DNA from: CAMENZ01 sp041854955
GTDB lineage: Bacteria; Bacillota; Clostridia; Peptostreptococcales; Anaerovoracaceae
Direction of reading: 5' to 3'
DNA: 31,554 nucleotides
NCBI GenBank assembly: GCA_041854955.1
Contig: JBHADF010000007.1
Span: 1-31,554 of the forward strand
Made by a program: the position numbers and the translations under genes. Below the pieces are notes generated by a model that ran no database searches, was not told the DNA's origin, and saw nothing but the letters and a program-made list of their open reading frames with translations. Of this stretch, positions 7,482 to 15,609 are shown piece by piece. Within the stretch, counting starts at the first letter, position 1. Each line of letters opens with the position of its first letter.

Positions 7482-8852
7482 ATGGCGAAAAAAGGAAAGA
7501 CCGTGTTCATGTGTCAGGAATGCGGCTATGAAAGCCCCCAATGGATGGGCCAGTGTATATGCGGAGCGTGGAACTCCTTTGTAGAGGAGAGAGTTATGCC
7601 CACGGAGGAAGAAGACGTGCGTAGGCGAGCTGTCGGAAATGCGAAAGTTTCCGCATTGAAGGAGGTAGGTACCGCCGAATATGACAGGACGGATACAGGC
7701 ATCGGAGAGCTTAACAGAGTTTTAGGGGGAGGCATGGTGCAGGGTTCCCTTATCTTGATATCGGGAGAGCCGGGCATCGGAAAATCCACCATCATAATTC
7801 AGGCTGCTGCCAATGTGGCGTCTTCAGGGGCTACGGTTCTCTACGTTTCCGGAGAAGAATCGGAAGAACAGATAAAACTGAGGGCGGACAGAGTATGCAA
7901 GGATATTCCCGCCACCCTCATGGTGCTGGCGGAAACCAATATGGAAAACATAGAGGCGGCCTGTGAAAATATTAAACCTGATTTTCTCATAATCGACTCT
8001 ATCCAGACCGTATACAGCGATAAGATAGATTCTGCCGCCGGCAGCGTCTCCCAGGTGCGAATGGTGGGAAATCAGCTGATGAAAATAGGAAAGACGAAGA
8101 ACGTTCCCACACTTATAGTCGCTCATGTGACTAAGAGCGGAGACTTGGCCGGCCCTAAAACCGTAGAGCATCTGGTGGACTGCGTACTTCATTTTTCCGG
8201 AGAGAGAGATCAGGAGCTGAGAGTGCTTAGATCCTATAAGAACAGATTCGGCACCACCAGCGAAATAGGCGCCTTTACCATGGGCGAAGAAGGCTTGACG
8301 GAGGTTTCCGATGTGTCCGCCACATTCTTGGAAAACAAAGAGGAGACGGCAGAGGGCTCTGTGACGGGAGCCGTATATGAGGGAAGCCGGCCTGTAATGT
8401 TTGAAATTCAGGCTTTGGTAACGCCGGCCAACATAGGCTTTGCCAGGAGAACGGCTGTGGGCTTGGACAACACCAGATTAAACATGATTTTGGCTGTCAT
8501 GGAGAAAAAGGTGGGCTTGCAGATGGTGAATCAGGACGTCTATGTCAACGTTGTAGGGGGGATTAAACCGGAGGGCACGGGAACGGATATAGCCGTGGCT
8601 TTGGCGATTTTTTCCTCCTATAAGAGAGTGGCACCCAAGAAGCGAACCTTAGCCATAGGAGAAGTAGGTCTTACCGGCGACCTGCGCTCCATCCGAAATG
8701 GCGAAAAAATCGCCAAGGAGGCGGCAAGGCTGGGATACCAGCAGGTAATCATGCCTATAAAGAATGCGGAAAAAATTCAAAAGAATATGGGAGACTGCCG
8801 CATAATAGGTGTAAAAAATCTGCAGGAAGCCATCAGCGTTTACGGTGCATAA
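7482..8852 (+). CDS. radA: DNA repair protein RadA
   Basis: 456-residue ATPase that promotes branch migration and strand-exchange intermediate processing in homologous recombination. It has an N-terminal zinc finger, a RecA-like core with Walker A GEPGIGKST (95-103), Walker B DFLIIDS (167-173) and the RadA signature KNRFG (253-257), and a C-terminal Lon-protease-like domain with the GxKPEGTGTDIAVALA stretch. Length is normal. One oddity is in the zinc finger. The first pair is CQEC (11, 14), but the second is CIC (25, 27), one residue shorter than the usual CxxC. SD CGGGAGG is 6 bases before the ATG. A promoter and possible SOS box lie upstream. Transcription converges with the histidine kinase gene across a shared terminator. 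Confidence 0.97.
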   Translation: MAKKGKTVFMCQECGYESPQWMGQCICGAWNSFVEERVMPTEEEDVRRRAVGNAKVSALKEVGTAEYDRTDTGIGELNRVLGGGMVQGSLILISGEPGIGKSTIIIQAAANVASSGATVLYVSGEESEEQIKLRADRVCKDIPATLMVLAETNMENIEAACENIKPDFLIIDSIQTVYSDKIDSAAGSVSQVRMVGNQLMKIGKTKNVPTLIVAHVTKSGDLAGPKTVEHLVDCVLHFSGERDQELRVLRSYKNRFGTTSEIGAFTMGEEGLTEVSDVSATFLENKEETAEGSVTGAVYEGSRPVMFEIQALVTPANIGFARRTAVGLDNTRLNMILAVMEKKVGLQMVNQDVYVNVVGGIKPEGTGTDIAVALAIFSSYKRVAPKKRTLAIGEVGLTGDLRSIRNGEKIAKEAARLGYQQVIMPIKNAEKIQKNMGDCRIIGVKNLQEAISVYGA

Positions 8853-8882
8853 ACTCATCGCACAGGACCAATGCAAATATAA

Positions 8883-8924
8883 AAACCTCCGAGAGAAGGG
8901 AAGAATCCATAACTTCGGAGGTTT
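8883..8924. terminator. Bidirectional intrinsic terminator between radA and the kinase gene
   Basis: AAACCTCCGA (8883-8892) and TCGGAGGTTT (8915-8924) form a perfect ten-base stem around a 22-base loop. A-rich sequence on the left and T-rich on the right let it work for both convergent genes. Confidence 0.85.
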
Positions 8925-8972
8925 GTTTATGTTTTGATTTAAAAATACTTACCCGGTCCGCCCCATAAATTA

Positions 8973-10427
8973 TCAAGCCTTTTGGGGTTTGGCCATCTCC
9001 AGCTCGAACCAGAAGGTAGAACCCTTGCCCAGCTTGCTGCTTACTCCATATCTGGCGTGATGGAGGGTTAAGATTTCTTTTACTATGGACAATCCCAAAC
9101 CTGTACCGCTGGCAGGCCGCACATAGTTGCTGCTGACCTTGTAATATCTGTCCCAAACATGGGGAAGCTCTTCTGCCGATATTCCCGGTCCGTTATCGGA
9201 AACCTCAAGGCGATATTTCTTACCTGACCGGCGAATATTAACACTGACCAGCTTGTCTTCGCCACCGTATTTTATGGCGTTTCCCGTCAGGTTGGCGATG
9301 ACCTGCTTGATTCTGTCCTCATCTGCATAGACGAAACATTCCTTGGGGCAGGTAAACTTAAACTGATAGCCCTCTTGCGCTTCAAGGATTTCGTAGGATG
9401 CAAGAATGGAAGCCGTAATAGCGGAAAGGTCGAAGGAGCTTTTGTTCAATTCCATCTTGGCTGTCCGCATGGCTGAGATGGTGGCCATATCGCTGACCAA
9501 ATTGGCCATTCTGACCGACTCGTCAATGATTACCCCCAGGTGAACCTCCCTCTTCTCCGGATCGTTTCCCGAAAGGTCGCGAATCATCTCCGCATAGGAG
9601 CGAATCATGGTCAAGGGAGTTTTCAAATCGTGGGAAACATTGGCGATAAGATCCTTTTGCCGCGTATCTGCCATTCCCAATTCATAGGCCGTCATGTTTA
9701 AAGTATTGGCCAAATTATTTATTTCCGTGAAGGAATCTACTCGGAAGTTTACGTTGTAGTCTCCCGTACCCATCTGCTTGGCGGTGGAGGTAATCCCTCG
9801 TATTGGCTTGGAAATGCTGGAGGCCAGATAACCTGCCAGTATGAAGGTCACCAACAGGGTTATGATGGTTACGTTGATAAGCTGGTCCTTCAGTATGTTC
9901 ACCGTAGAGGTTACGGGATACAAGGGAGAAAATATGTAGAGGATAACTTCCTTGTCCTTGGTATCGTCTAAAAACAATGCATATGCCAAAGTACTGTATT
10001 TTTCGTACATGGTGCTAAACTTGAAGAAGGTGGGGCTGTCCGGATCACCCTTGAAAATGGCCTCCTTCAACTGTGGAAGCTGGTCCTTGTACTTGTATAT
10101 GGGCAAGGTGCTTTCCTGCTCCGGTGCAAAGAGCAAAATCTGCCCCTTAACCTCCATCATAACATAGAAGTCGTTGATTACGGAAAGCTCCTGAATGGAA
10201 GAATTCAAATTTTTGTCCTGGCTCTTGTAGGCGCTCTTAAGCAGACCTCCTACGCGGTCAACCTCCTGAATTTTCATCCTTTCATAACCGTTGTTAAGAA
10301 AGAAGATCTGAAGCACCCACAGCAACATTAAAACACCTATGCCCAAACCGGCAAAATAGGTCCACATACGGAACCTTATGCTGTGAAAGTCAAACTTAAT
10401 TTTCGAATTCAAACTTGTACCCCACAC
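8973..10427 (-). CDS. HAMP-domain sensor histidine kinase
   Basis: Membrane sensor kinase, 484 residues, partner of the adjacent regulator. A short cytoplasmic N-terminus is followed by TM1 (about 24-44), an extracellular sensing domain (45-180), TM2 (184-204) and HAMP (to about 255). HisKA has the phospho-acceptor His266 in ANVSHDLKTPLTMIRSYAEM. The HATPase domain has N box IANLTGNAIKYG (377-388), G1 DNGPGI and G2 GTGLGLSIVKE (441-451). The signal is unknown. The longest start is GTG at 10427, which overlaps the regulator stop by 32 bases. TTG at 10412, preceded by GGGG, or ATG at 10367 are alternatives, so the exact start is uncertain. The overlap suggests translational coupling with the regulator gene. 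Confidence 0.93.
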   Translation of the reverse strand: MWGTSLNSKIKFDFHSIRFRMWTYFAGLGIGVLMLLWVLQIFFLNNGYERMKIQEVDRVGGLLKSAYKSQDKNLNSSIQELSVINDFYVMMEVKGQILLFAPEQESTLPIYKYKDQLPQLKEAIFKGDPDSPTFFKFSTMYEKYSTLAYALFLDDTKDKEVILYIFSPLYPVTSTVNILKDQLINVTIITLLVTFILAGYLASSISKPIRGITSTAKQMGTGDYNVNFRVDSFTEINNLANTLNMTAYELGMADTRQKDLIANVSHDLKTPLTMIRSYAEMIRDLSGNDPEKREVHLGVIIDESVRMANLVSDMATISAMRTAKMELNKSSFDLSAITASILASYEILEAQEGYQFKFTCPKECFVYADEDRIKQVIANLTGNAIKYGGEDKLVSVNIRRSGKKYRLEVSDNGPGISAEELPHVWDRYYKVSSNYVRPASGTGLGLSIVKEILTLHHARYGVSSKLGKGSTFWFELEMAKPQKA

Positions 10428-11073
10428 CTCTGAGCGTTACGATGTAATCTCTGTAAGGGCCCAGATTATTTCTTAAATTCTTAATATGGGTATCTATGGT
10501 TCTGTCATCTCCGAAGAAATCATAGCCCCATATATCGGAAAGCAGCTTGTCTCTGGAAAGTGCGATGTTCTTGTTTTGCACCAGGTAGAAGAGCAAATCG
10601 TATTCCTTGGGTGTAAGCTCCACTTTTTCGCCGTCTACGGAAACGGTTCTGGCTGCAATGTTTATCTCTAAACCTCCGAACTTCATGGCTGTAGGCTGGG
10701 CTTGAGCCGGCGCGGATTTTCTGGCCAACACGGCATTTATTCTGGCCAAAAGCTCCTTGGGGCTGAAAGGCTTAACTACATAATCGTCTATACCCAAGTC
10801 GAAGCCGTAAAGCTTGTCGTATTCCTCACCGCGGGCACTGAGCATGATCACGGGGATATCTTTAGTCTTCTTGATTTCCTTAACTGCGGAAAATCCGTCC
10901 AGCTTAGGCATCATGATATCCATTATGATTAAGTCGTATTCGTTTAATTTGCAAAGGCCTACAGCGGTCATGCCGTCCTCAGCCTCTGTAACCTCAAAGC
11001 CGGAAAACTCGGCGTATTCTCTTATGACAGCGCGAATTTTCGGCTCGTCATCCACTATTAAAAGCTTATACAT
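10396..11073 (-). CDS. OmpR/PhoB-family response regulator
   Basis: 225-residue DNA-binding regulator. The receiver domain has the acidic pair DD(E) at 8-10, phospho-acceptor Asp52 in IIMDIMMP, Ser79 and Lys101 in KPFSPKELLARI. The C-terminal winged helix (about 130-223) has ELTPKEYDLLFYLVQN, then DRTIDTHIKNLRNNLG and the final wing RGVGYKF. The frame is open to an ATG at 11109, but that falls inside the predicted -10. The ATG at 11073 has AGGAGGG (plus-strand 11081-11087) 7 bases upstream and begins at the usual MYKLLIVDDE, so it is chosen. It is first in a two-gene operon with the kinase. Targets are not evident. Confidence 0.95.
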   Translation of the reverse strand: MYKLLIVDDEPKIRAVIREYAEFSGFEVTEAEDGMTAVGLCKLNEYDLIIMDIMMPKLDGFSAVKEIKKTKDIPVIMLSARGEEYDKLYGFDLGIDDYVVKPFSPKELLARINAVLARKSAPAQAQPTAMKFGGLEINIAARTVSVDGEKVELTPKEYDLLFYLVQNKNIALSRDKLLSDIWGYDFFGDDRTIDTHIKNLRNNLGPYRDYIVTLRGVGYKFEFEN

Positions 11074-11107
11074 GGGGGAACCCTCCTCTTTGTTTACTGT
11101 TAATTGC

Positions 11108-11135
11108 ATTTTATCACAAAAATACCATAAATCAA
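11108..11135 (-). promoter_or_regulatory. Promoter of the two-component operon
   Basis: Read on the minus strand: -35 TTGATT (11135-11130), 16-base spacer, -10 TAAAAT (11113-11108) preceded by TGA, an extended -10. The start would be near 11101, giving a leader of about 30 bases. Confidence 0.6.
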
Positions 11136-11214
11136 AGGTATAGTTGTTTGATAATGGTCCTGTGTGGGTTTTGTGATTAGTTGGTCAGATGGGCATAAAT
11201 ATAGCATAAAGGGC

Positions 11215-11243
11215 TTGAAACTTTAGCCTTCTCGGTATATCAT
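11215..11243 (+). promoter_or_regulatory. Upstream rho promoter (P1)
   Basis: -35 TTGAAA (11215-11220), 17-base spacer, -10 TATCAT (11238-11243). It is divergent from the two-component promoter about 80 bases away. Confidence 0.5.
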
Positions 11244-11250
11244 ATCCATA

Positions 11251-11279
11251 TTGTATGTATCTTACTTTAGTTTTATTCT
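11251..11279 (+). promoter_or_regulatory. Downstream rho promoter (P2) and leader stem-loop
   Basis: -35 TTGTAT (11251-11256), 17-base spacer, -10 TATTCT (11274-11279). Just downstream, GCGGCA (11289-11294) and TGCCGC (11301-11306) form a stem ending 10 bases before the rho ATG, in the place where an SD would be expected. Confidence 0.45.
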
Positions 11280-11316
11280 AATGAAAGGGCGGCAGCTCTT
11301 TGCCGCAAAATAGCAG

Positions 11317-12564
11317 ATGAAAGAAAATATGACAGAAAATATATTGACGGAAGAAAAAAAGGAGCCCATTTCAGAGGGTTTTCCCGGTGCAGAACAGGAA
11401 GAGACCGGGGAAGGCCCCAAGTCGGAACCGTCTAAGGAGGAAAGGCCCGAGGTGGAGGGGATTTTGGAAATCCAAGGCGACAACAACTTCGGATTTTTGA
11501 GATTCAACAATTTCCTCACCAGCGATAAGGATATCTATGTAGCTCATGCGCAGATAAGGCGCTTCAACCTTAAGACGGGAGACAAGATAAAGGGAATAAC
11601 CAGGCTTCCTCGTGAAAACGAAAGATTCGGAGCACTTCTCTATGTGTTGACTGTCAACGGAGATGAGCCGGGTGTGGCCATAAGAAGGCCTGATTTTGAT
11701 GAATTAACTCCCATTTTCCCCTATGAAAGATTGAGGTTGGAGGACAGCTCCAAGGACTTGGCTACACGAATCATAGATTTGGTTGCCCCTATAGGGAAGG
11801 GCCAAAGAGGCCTTATAGTGGCGCCTCCCAAGGCGGGAAAAACCGTTCTTTTGAAGAAGGTGGCCAACGCCATAGAGAGGAATTATCCCGAGGTAGAGTT
11901 AATAGTTCTTCTTGTAGATGAACGGCCTGAGGAGGTTACGGATATGAAGAGGTCCCTCATAGGCGGTGAAGTTATTTTCTCTACCTTCGATGAGCTGCCG
12001 GCCCACCATGTTCAAGTAGCGGAGATGGTTTTGGCCAGAGCTGAAAGATTGGTAGAGCACGGCAAGGATGTGGTGATACTTTTAGACAGCATCACCAGAC
12101 TTGCCAGAGCATATAACATGATAGTACCTCCTTCGGGAAGGACTCTTTCGGGAGGACTTGATCCGGGAGCCCTTCACAGGCCGAAAAAATTCTTCGGAGC
12201 TGCAAGAAAGCTGGAGGAAGGCGGCTCCATAACTATTTTAGCCACTGCCCTCATAGAGACGGGAAGCCGCATGGACGATGTGATCTTTGAGGAATTCAAG
12301 GGTACGGGAAATATGGAGCTCCATTTGGACAGAAAGCTTTCAGAGAAGAGAGTATTCCCTGCCATCAGCCTGAACAGATCCGGCACCAGAAGAGAAGACC
12401 TGCTCATGGAGCAGGAGGAAATGGAAGCTGTATGGGCTATGCGCCGAGCCATGGCCAACAAGGCGGAGCAGGCAGTGACGGAAGAAATCATAGAAAACTT
12501 GGCTCACACCAAGAGCAACAAGGATTTTGTGCAGATAATAAAAAAGGTATTGATAGAGGATTAG
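11317..12564 (+). CDS. rho: Transcription termination factor Rho
   Basis: Hexameric RNA-dependent ATPase that ends transcription. 415 residues. The cold-shock-like primary RNA-binding domain starts at about residue 46 (VEGILEIQGDNNFGFLRF). The ATPase core has Walker A APPKAGKT (169-176), Walker B DVVILLDSITRLARAYN (251-267), the secondary-site stretch PPSGRTLSGG and a conserved C-terminus. The usual N-terminal helical domain (about 45 residues) is missing and is replaced by an acidic, Glu/Pro-rich segment of about 45 residues. A TAG lies in frame at 11311-11313, so the gene cannot start earlier. The SD is poor. Two tandem promoters and a leader hairpin precede it. It leads an operon, with yqhQ starting 3 bases after its stop. 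Confidence 0.97.
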   Translation: MKENMTENILTEEKKEPISEGFPGAEQEETGEGPKSEPSKEERPEVEGILEIQGDNNFGFLRFNNFLTSDKDIYVAHAQIRRFNLKTGDKIKGITRLPRENERFGALLYVLTVNGDEPGVAIRRPDFDELTPIFPYERLRLEDSSKDLATRIIDLVAPIGKGQRGLIVAPPKAGKTVLLKKVANAIERNYPEVELIVLLVDERPEEVTDMKRSLIGGEVIFSTFDELPAHHVQVAEMVLARAERLVEHGKDVVILLDSITRLARAYNMIVPPSGRTLSGGLDPGALHRPKKFFGAARKLEEGGSITILATALIETGSRMDDVIFEEFKGTGNMELHLDRKLSEKRVFPAISLNRSGTRREDLLMEQEEMEAVWAMRRAMANKAEQAVTEEIIENLAHTKSNKDFVQIIKKVLIED

Positions 12565-12567
12565 AGA

Positions 12568-13638
12568 ATGGATTTAAAAAAGATATTTTTAAAGGATGCC
12601 TGTGCCACCTCCATAGGAGGTCAGGCCATAATGGACGGCTTGATGATGAGAGGCCCCAAGAGAACGGCCATCGCCATAAGGCTGCCCAACGGCAAAATAC
12701 ACATGAAGACCCAGCCCACACCGCAGGTGTCAAAGCTGGGCAGAATACCCATCATAAGAGGTGTCATCAATTTTGTGGCTTCCATGGTTTTCGGAACACA
12801 GGTACTGATGTACTCGGCAGATGTGATAGAGGCCAACGGCTCCGAGGAGTACCAAAAGGACAAATTCGATGTTTGGATAGAGGAAAAGGTCGGAAAAGAA
12901 AAGGCTTGGGGGATTTTGCTGACTCTGTCGGTGGTTCTGGCCATAGCCATGTCCGTGGGGATTTTCATGCTTTTGCCTACAGCCATAGTGGAATGGTTTA
13001 AGCACTTTACCAAGAGCGTGCTCCTGCTCAACATCATAGAAGGGCTGGTTAGGATATTCATATTCATAGGATACATTTGGATCATATCAAGGATGAAGGA
13101 AATTAAAAAGGTTTTTCAGTATCACGGAGCTGAGCATAAGACCATCCACTGCTTCGAAAACAATCTGGAGCTGACACCTGAGAATGCTCAGTCCTTTTAC
13201 ACCTTGCATCCTCGCTGCGGAACATCCTTTCTCATGTTCGTAATGGTTATCGCCATCGTGGTACATGTTTTCATGGGCTGGCCCGTAGTGTGGCTCAGAG
13301 TGGCCTCCAGGATTTTAGCCTTGCCCATAATCGCAGGACTTTCCTACGAGCTGTTAAAGTGGGCGGGCAGGTCCGACAACATAGTGGTGGAAATTCTCAG
13401 CTTGCCGGGGCTTTATCTCCAAAAGCTGACTACTAAAACCCCCACCTTTGAACAGCTGGAGGTGGCCATAGCCGCCATGAAAGCCGTCATACCGGCCGAA
13501 ACCGACTGGGAGGAGGCGCAAAATCCATTTTTTGAAGGTATATGTGATTTGGAAGGAAAGCCTGTAGAGGGTGAAGTGGAGTATTATGACCCTAAGCTGA
13601 ACCCTAAAGGGCCCGCAAAGAAGGAGCAAAAAAGATAA
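12568..13638 (+). CDS. DUF1385 (YqhQ-type) membrane protein
   Basis: 356-residue integral membrane protein of the DUF1385 family, which is common in Firmicutes and has no firmly settled function. The N-terminus has GGQAIMDGLMMRGP (17-30) and the family motifs YHGAEHKTIHCFE (185-197) and HPRCGTSF (214-221). Hydrophobic helices lie at about 115-140, 151-174, 220-239 and 243-262. The His/Glu/Cys content of the conserved motifs hints at metal binding, but that is inference. The 3-base gap after rho and the 3-base gap before prmC indicate one transcript. The same rho/yqhQ/prmC/prfA association is seen in many Clostridia. Confidence 0.88.
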   Translation: MDLKKIFLKDACATSIGGQAIMDGLMMRGPKRTAIAIRLPNGKIHMKTQPTPQVSKLGRIPIIRGVINFVASMVFGTQVLMYSADVIEANGSEEYQKDKFDVWIEEKVGKEKAWGILLTLSVVLAIAMSVGIFMLLPTAIVEWFKHFTKSVLLLNIIEGLVRIFIFIGYIWIISRMKEIKKVFQYHGAEHKTIHCFENNLELTPENAQSFYTLHPRCGTSFLMFVMVIAIVVHVFMGWPVVWLRVASRILALPIIAGLSYELLKWAGRSDNIVVEILSLPGLYLQKLTTKTPTFEQLEVAIAAMKAVIPAETDWEEAQNPFFEGICDLEGKPVEGEVEYYDPKLNPKGPAKKEQKR

Positions 13639-13641
13639 GCG

Positions 13642-14565
13642 ATGAGTTTGCCTCTAAAAGAAATAGTACGGATAGGTAAAAAAAGATTGGAGGACTGTGG
13701 CGTAGCAGACAGCGAAAGAGATGCCAAGCTGCTCTACTGTCATCAGGCTAAAATTTCCGAAGCCGGTCTCGTTATGCGCTGGACCGACGTGCTTCAGGAC
13801 AACCAGTGCGAAGCCTATTTTGATTTAATCGAGAAAAGAGCCGCCCGCATCCCCTTGCAACATATTACAGGGGAGCAGGAATTTATGGGCTTGAAATTCA
13901 AGGTTTCACCCGATGTATTGGTTCCTCGCCAGGATACGGAGACCATGGTGGAGGATGCCTTGGAGTACATAAAAAAAGGGACTCTCAGAGGAGAATCCTA
14001 CGGAAGCGGTAAAAAATTCGGGGGAGAGATTTTGGATCTCTGCACCGGCAGCGGAGCCATAGGCGTATCCCTGGCTAAATTGGGAGAAGGGGTCAAGGTT
14101 ACATGCTCCGATATCAGCGATAGAGCCTTGGAAACTGCCGCGTCAAATGCGGGCCTCAATCAGGTTAAATCCGTAAAATTTATCAAGAGCGATATGCTGG
14201 AAAATCTTAAGGGAACCTTTGGGAAAAAGAAGTTCGACATGATAATCTCCAACCCTCCCTACATCGAAAGAGAAGTAATCAAAACTTTGGAGCCTGAGGT
14301 AAGGGACCATGAGCCCAACATGGCTTTGGACGGAGGAGAGGACGGCTTGGACTTCTACAGGATAATAGCTGAAAAGGCTGCAGACCATTTGAAAAAGGAC
14401 GGCATCCTCATGTTGGAAATCGGATACAACCAACGGGAGGCGGTAAAGGACCTGCTTAGGGAAAGCGATCGCTTTGATCGAATAGTAGGCTTGACAGACC
14501 TGGCCGGTCAGGACAGAATAGTTGTTGCCCTGCTCAAGAAAGAGGATAGTAAAAATGGAAAATAA
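13642..14565 (+). CDS. prmC: Peptide chain release factor N5-glutamine methyltransferase
   Basis: SAM-dependent methyltransferase that modifies the glutamine of the GGQ motif in RF1 and RF2. 307 residues. A helical N-terminal domain binds the release factor. The linker has the conserved ITGEQEFMGLKF and VPRQDTE (94-100). SAM motif I is LDLCTGSGAIGVSLA (131-145) and the catalytic motif is SNPPYIE (203-209). Its substrate PrfA is encoded 2.4 kb downstream. AAGGAG lies about 17 bases before the ATG, so the spacing is long. The 3' end overlaps the next gene by 11 bases, implying translational coupling. Confidence 0.96.
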   Translation: MSLPLKEIVRIGKKRLEDCGVADSERDAKLLYCHQAKISEAGLVMRWTDVLQDNQCEAYFDLIEKRAARIPLQHITGEQEFMGLKFKVSPDVLVPRQDTETMVEDALEYIKKGTLRGESYGSGKKFGGEILDLCTGSGAIGVSLAKLGEGVKVTCSDISDRALETAASNAGLNQVKSVKFIKSDMLENLKGTFGKKKFDMIISNPPYIEREVIKTLEPEVRDHEPNMALDGGEDGLDFYRIIAEKAADHLKKDGILMLEIGYNQREAVKDLLRESDRFDRIVGLTDLAGQDRIVVALLKKEDSKNGK

Positions 14566-15175
14566 AAAGAGAATAGCGGCCATAGGCTTTGCTCTAATAG
14601 TCATAGTGGGCGGACTGATGTTCATGTTCTACTCCAAAGACGGAGGTTTAGGCCGCCAAAACAGTCAGTCCATGAAGGACGATATAAAAGGCCTCCTTGT
14701 CAGCGACGAAAAGCTGGCGGAAGCTCCCTTCGGCCAAGTCCTTTCCGAAGAAATTTCCCAAGAGGAATTTATCTGGGAATACAGTCTTTGCTTGCTTGGG
14801 GATTTGCCCGAACCCGCCGACCGTGCTTGGCAAAACATCAAGAAAAAGACCTATGTAGAAGGCTTTGCGAAGAACGAGGGCATATATCCCGATGAAGAGG
14901 AAATAAAAAGCTTCGTTTCCGTAACCAGAGAAACTGTGGAAAATGGCGGTGCCGACAGTGAAAAGCTGATGAAGAAGCTGCTGGACGGCCTGGGCATGAC
15001 AGAAGAGCGTTATTGGGACTTCTATGAAAAATATGAAGCCGGCTACCAGATGGTGGCGGATAAGATTGAAAAGCTGGCCGACGAGAAGGGCTACAAGCTG
15101 CCTTCGGGAGAAAGCATAACAGCCAAGATATATGATCAGGCCTATTATGATAAGTTTGCCGGCGGAGAGAGATAG
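14555..15175 (+). CDS. Membrane-anchored protein of unknown function
   Basis: 206 residues. Short basic N-terminus MENKKR, one hydrophobic helix (about 7-26), then a soluble, mostly helical, charged domain that would lie outside the membrane. No catalytic motif is recognised. Stretches such as YVEGFAKNEGIYPDEEEIKSFV and LLDGLGMTEERYWDFYEKYEAGY recall the N-terminal chaperone part of SurA/PrsA-type foldases, but no peptidyl-prolyl isomerase domain is present. That likeness is weak inference. The frame is open to 14522. The ATG at 14555, preceded by AAAGAGGAT and overlapping the prmC stop by 11 bases, is preferred because it places the anchor at the N-terminus. It is last in the rho-yqhQ-prmC operon, and no clear terminator follows. 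Confidence 0.7.
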   Translation: MENKKRIAAIGFALIVIVGGLMFMFYSKDGGLGRQNSQSMKDDIKGLLVSDEKLAEAPFGQVLSEEISQEEFIWEYSLCLLGDLPEPADRAWQNIKKKTYVEGFAKNEGIYPDEEEIKSFVSVTRETVENGGADSEKLMKKLLDGLGMTEERYWDFYEKYEAGYQMVADKIEKLADEKGYKLPSGESITAKIYDQAYYDKFAGGER

Positions 15176-15187
15176 AGGGTAGAACTG

Positions 15188-15263
15188 CCTGCATTAAATC
15201 CTTGCCGGAGATGTGCAGGAGGGATATGAAGTGTTATCCTGCAAAAAACACTTGCGTTGCAGG
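15188..15263. repeat. Alternating CCTGCA / TGCAGG motifs upstream of rpmE
   Basis: CCTGCA at 15188-15193, TGCAGG at 15214-15219, CCTGCAA at 15238-15244 and TTGCAGG at 15257-15263 alternate in orientation, so adjacent copies can pair as 6-7 base stems. The last copy overlaps the rpmE -35. They could be operator half-sites or alternative stems in a readthrough transcript, or chance. Confidence 0.4.
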
Positions 15264-15280
15264 TTACGCTGTGGTATATT
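15252..15280 (+). promoter_or_regulatory. rpmE promoter
   Basis: -35 TTGCGT (15252-15257), 17-base spacer, extended -10 TGGTATATT (15272-15280). The leader is about 60 bases and ends with SD AGAGGAG. A second reading, TTGCAG (15257-15262) with TATATT (15280-15285), is also possible. Confidence 0.55.
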
Positions 15281-15348
15281 ATATTGGTCGCAGAGGAATT
15301 GTGACGAATTTTGCTTAAACAGAGTTAAGTATAGAGAGGAGAATTAAC

Positions 15349-15549
15349 ATGAAGGAAGGAATCCATCCTGATTATAAGGAATGTAAAGTAACTTGCGCAT
15401 GTGGTAATAGCTTTATTACTAAATCAACCAAGGAAGAATTGAGACTCGACGTTTGCTCGGCATGTCATCCCTTCTTCACCGGTCAGCAGAAGTTCGTAAA
15501 CCGCGGCGGCCGTGTTGAAAAGTTCAAGAACAAATACAACATCGACTAA
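15349..15549 (+). CDS. rpmE: 50S ribosomal protein L31, zinc-binding type
   Basis: 66-residue ribosomal protein of the large subunit, type A (C+) L31. Zinc ligands are Cys16 and Cys18 (CAC) and Cys36 and Cys39 (CSAC). The conserved HPFFTGQQKFVNRGGRVEKFKNKY forms the C-terminal half. Strong SD AGAGAGGAG lies 8 bases before the ATG. It has its own promoter and terminator, so it is monocistronic although it sits within the rho/prfA neighbourhood. C+ L31 often serves as a zinc store and is replaced by a C- paralogue in zinc starvation. No paralogue is in this window. Confidence 0.98.
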   Translation: MKEGIHPDYKECKVTCACGNSFITKSTKEELRLDVCSACHPFFTGQQKFVNRGGRVEKFKNKYNID

Positions 15550-15558
15550 TCAGAGACC

Positions 15559-15594
15559 AAACCGGAATTGCGCTAAGGCAGGTTCCGGTTTTTT
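15559..15594 (+). terminator. Intrinsic terminator after rpmE
   Basis: AAACCGGAA (15559-15567) and TTCCGGTTT (15583-15591) form a perfect nine-base stem with a 15-base loop, ending in a run of six T (15589-15594). Confidence 0.92.
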
Positions 15595-15609
15595 AATAGA
15601 AAAAGCATA

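Noticed and set aside
12432..13001. A 189-codon frame overlapping the end of rho and the start of yqhQ
   Set aside because: Out of frame with two well-supported genes, no SD, and a His/Gly/Arg-rich translation typical of a shadow.
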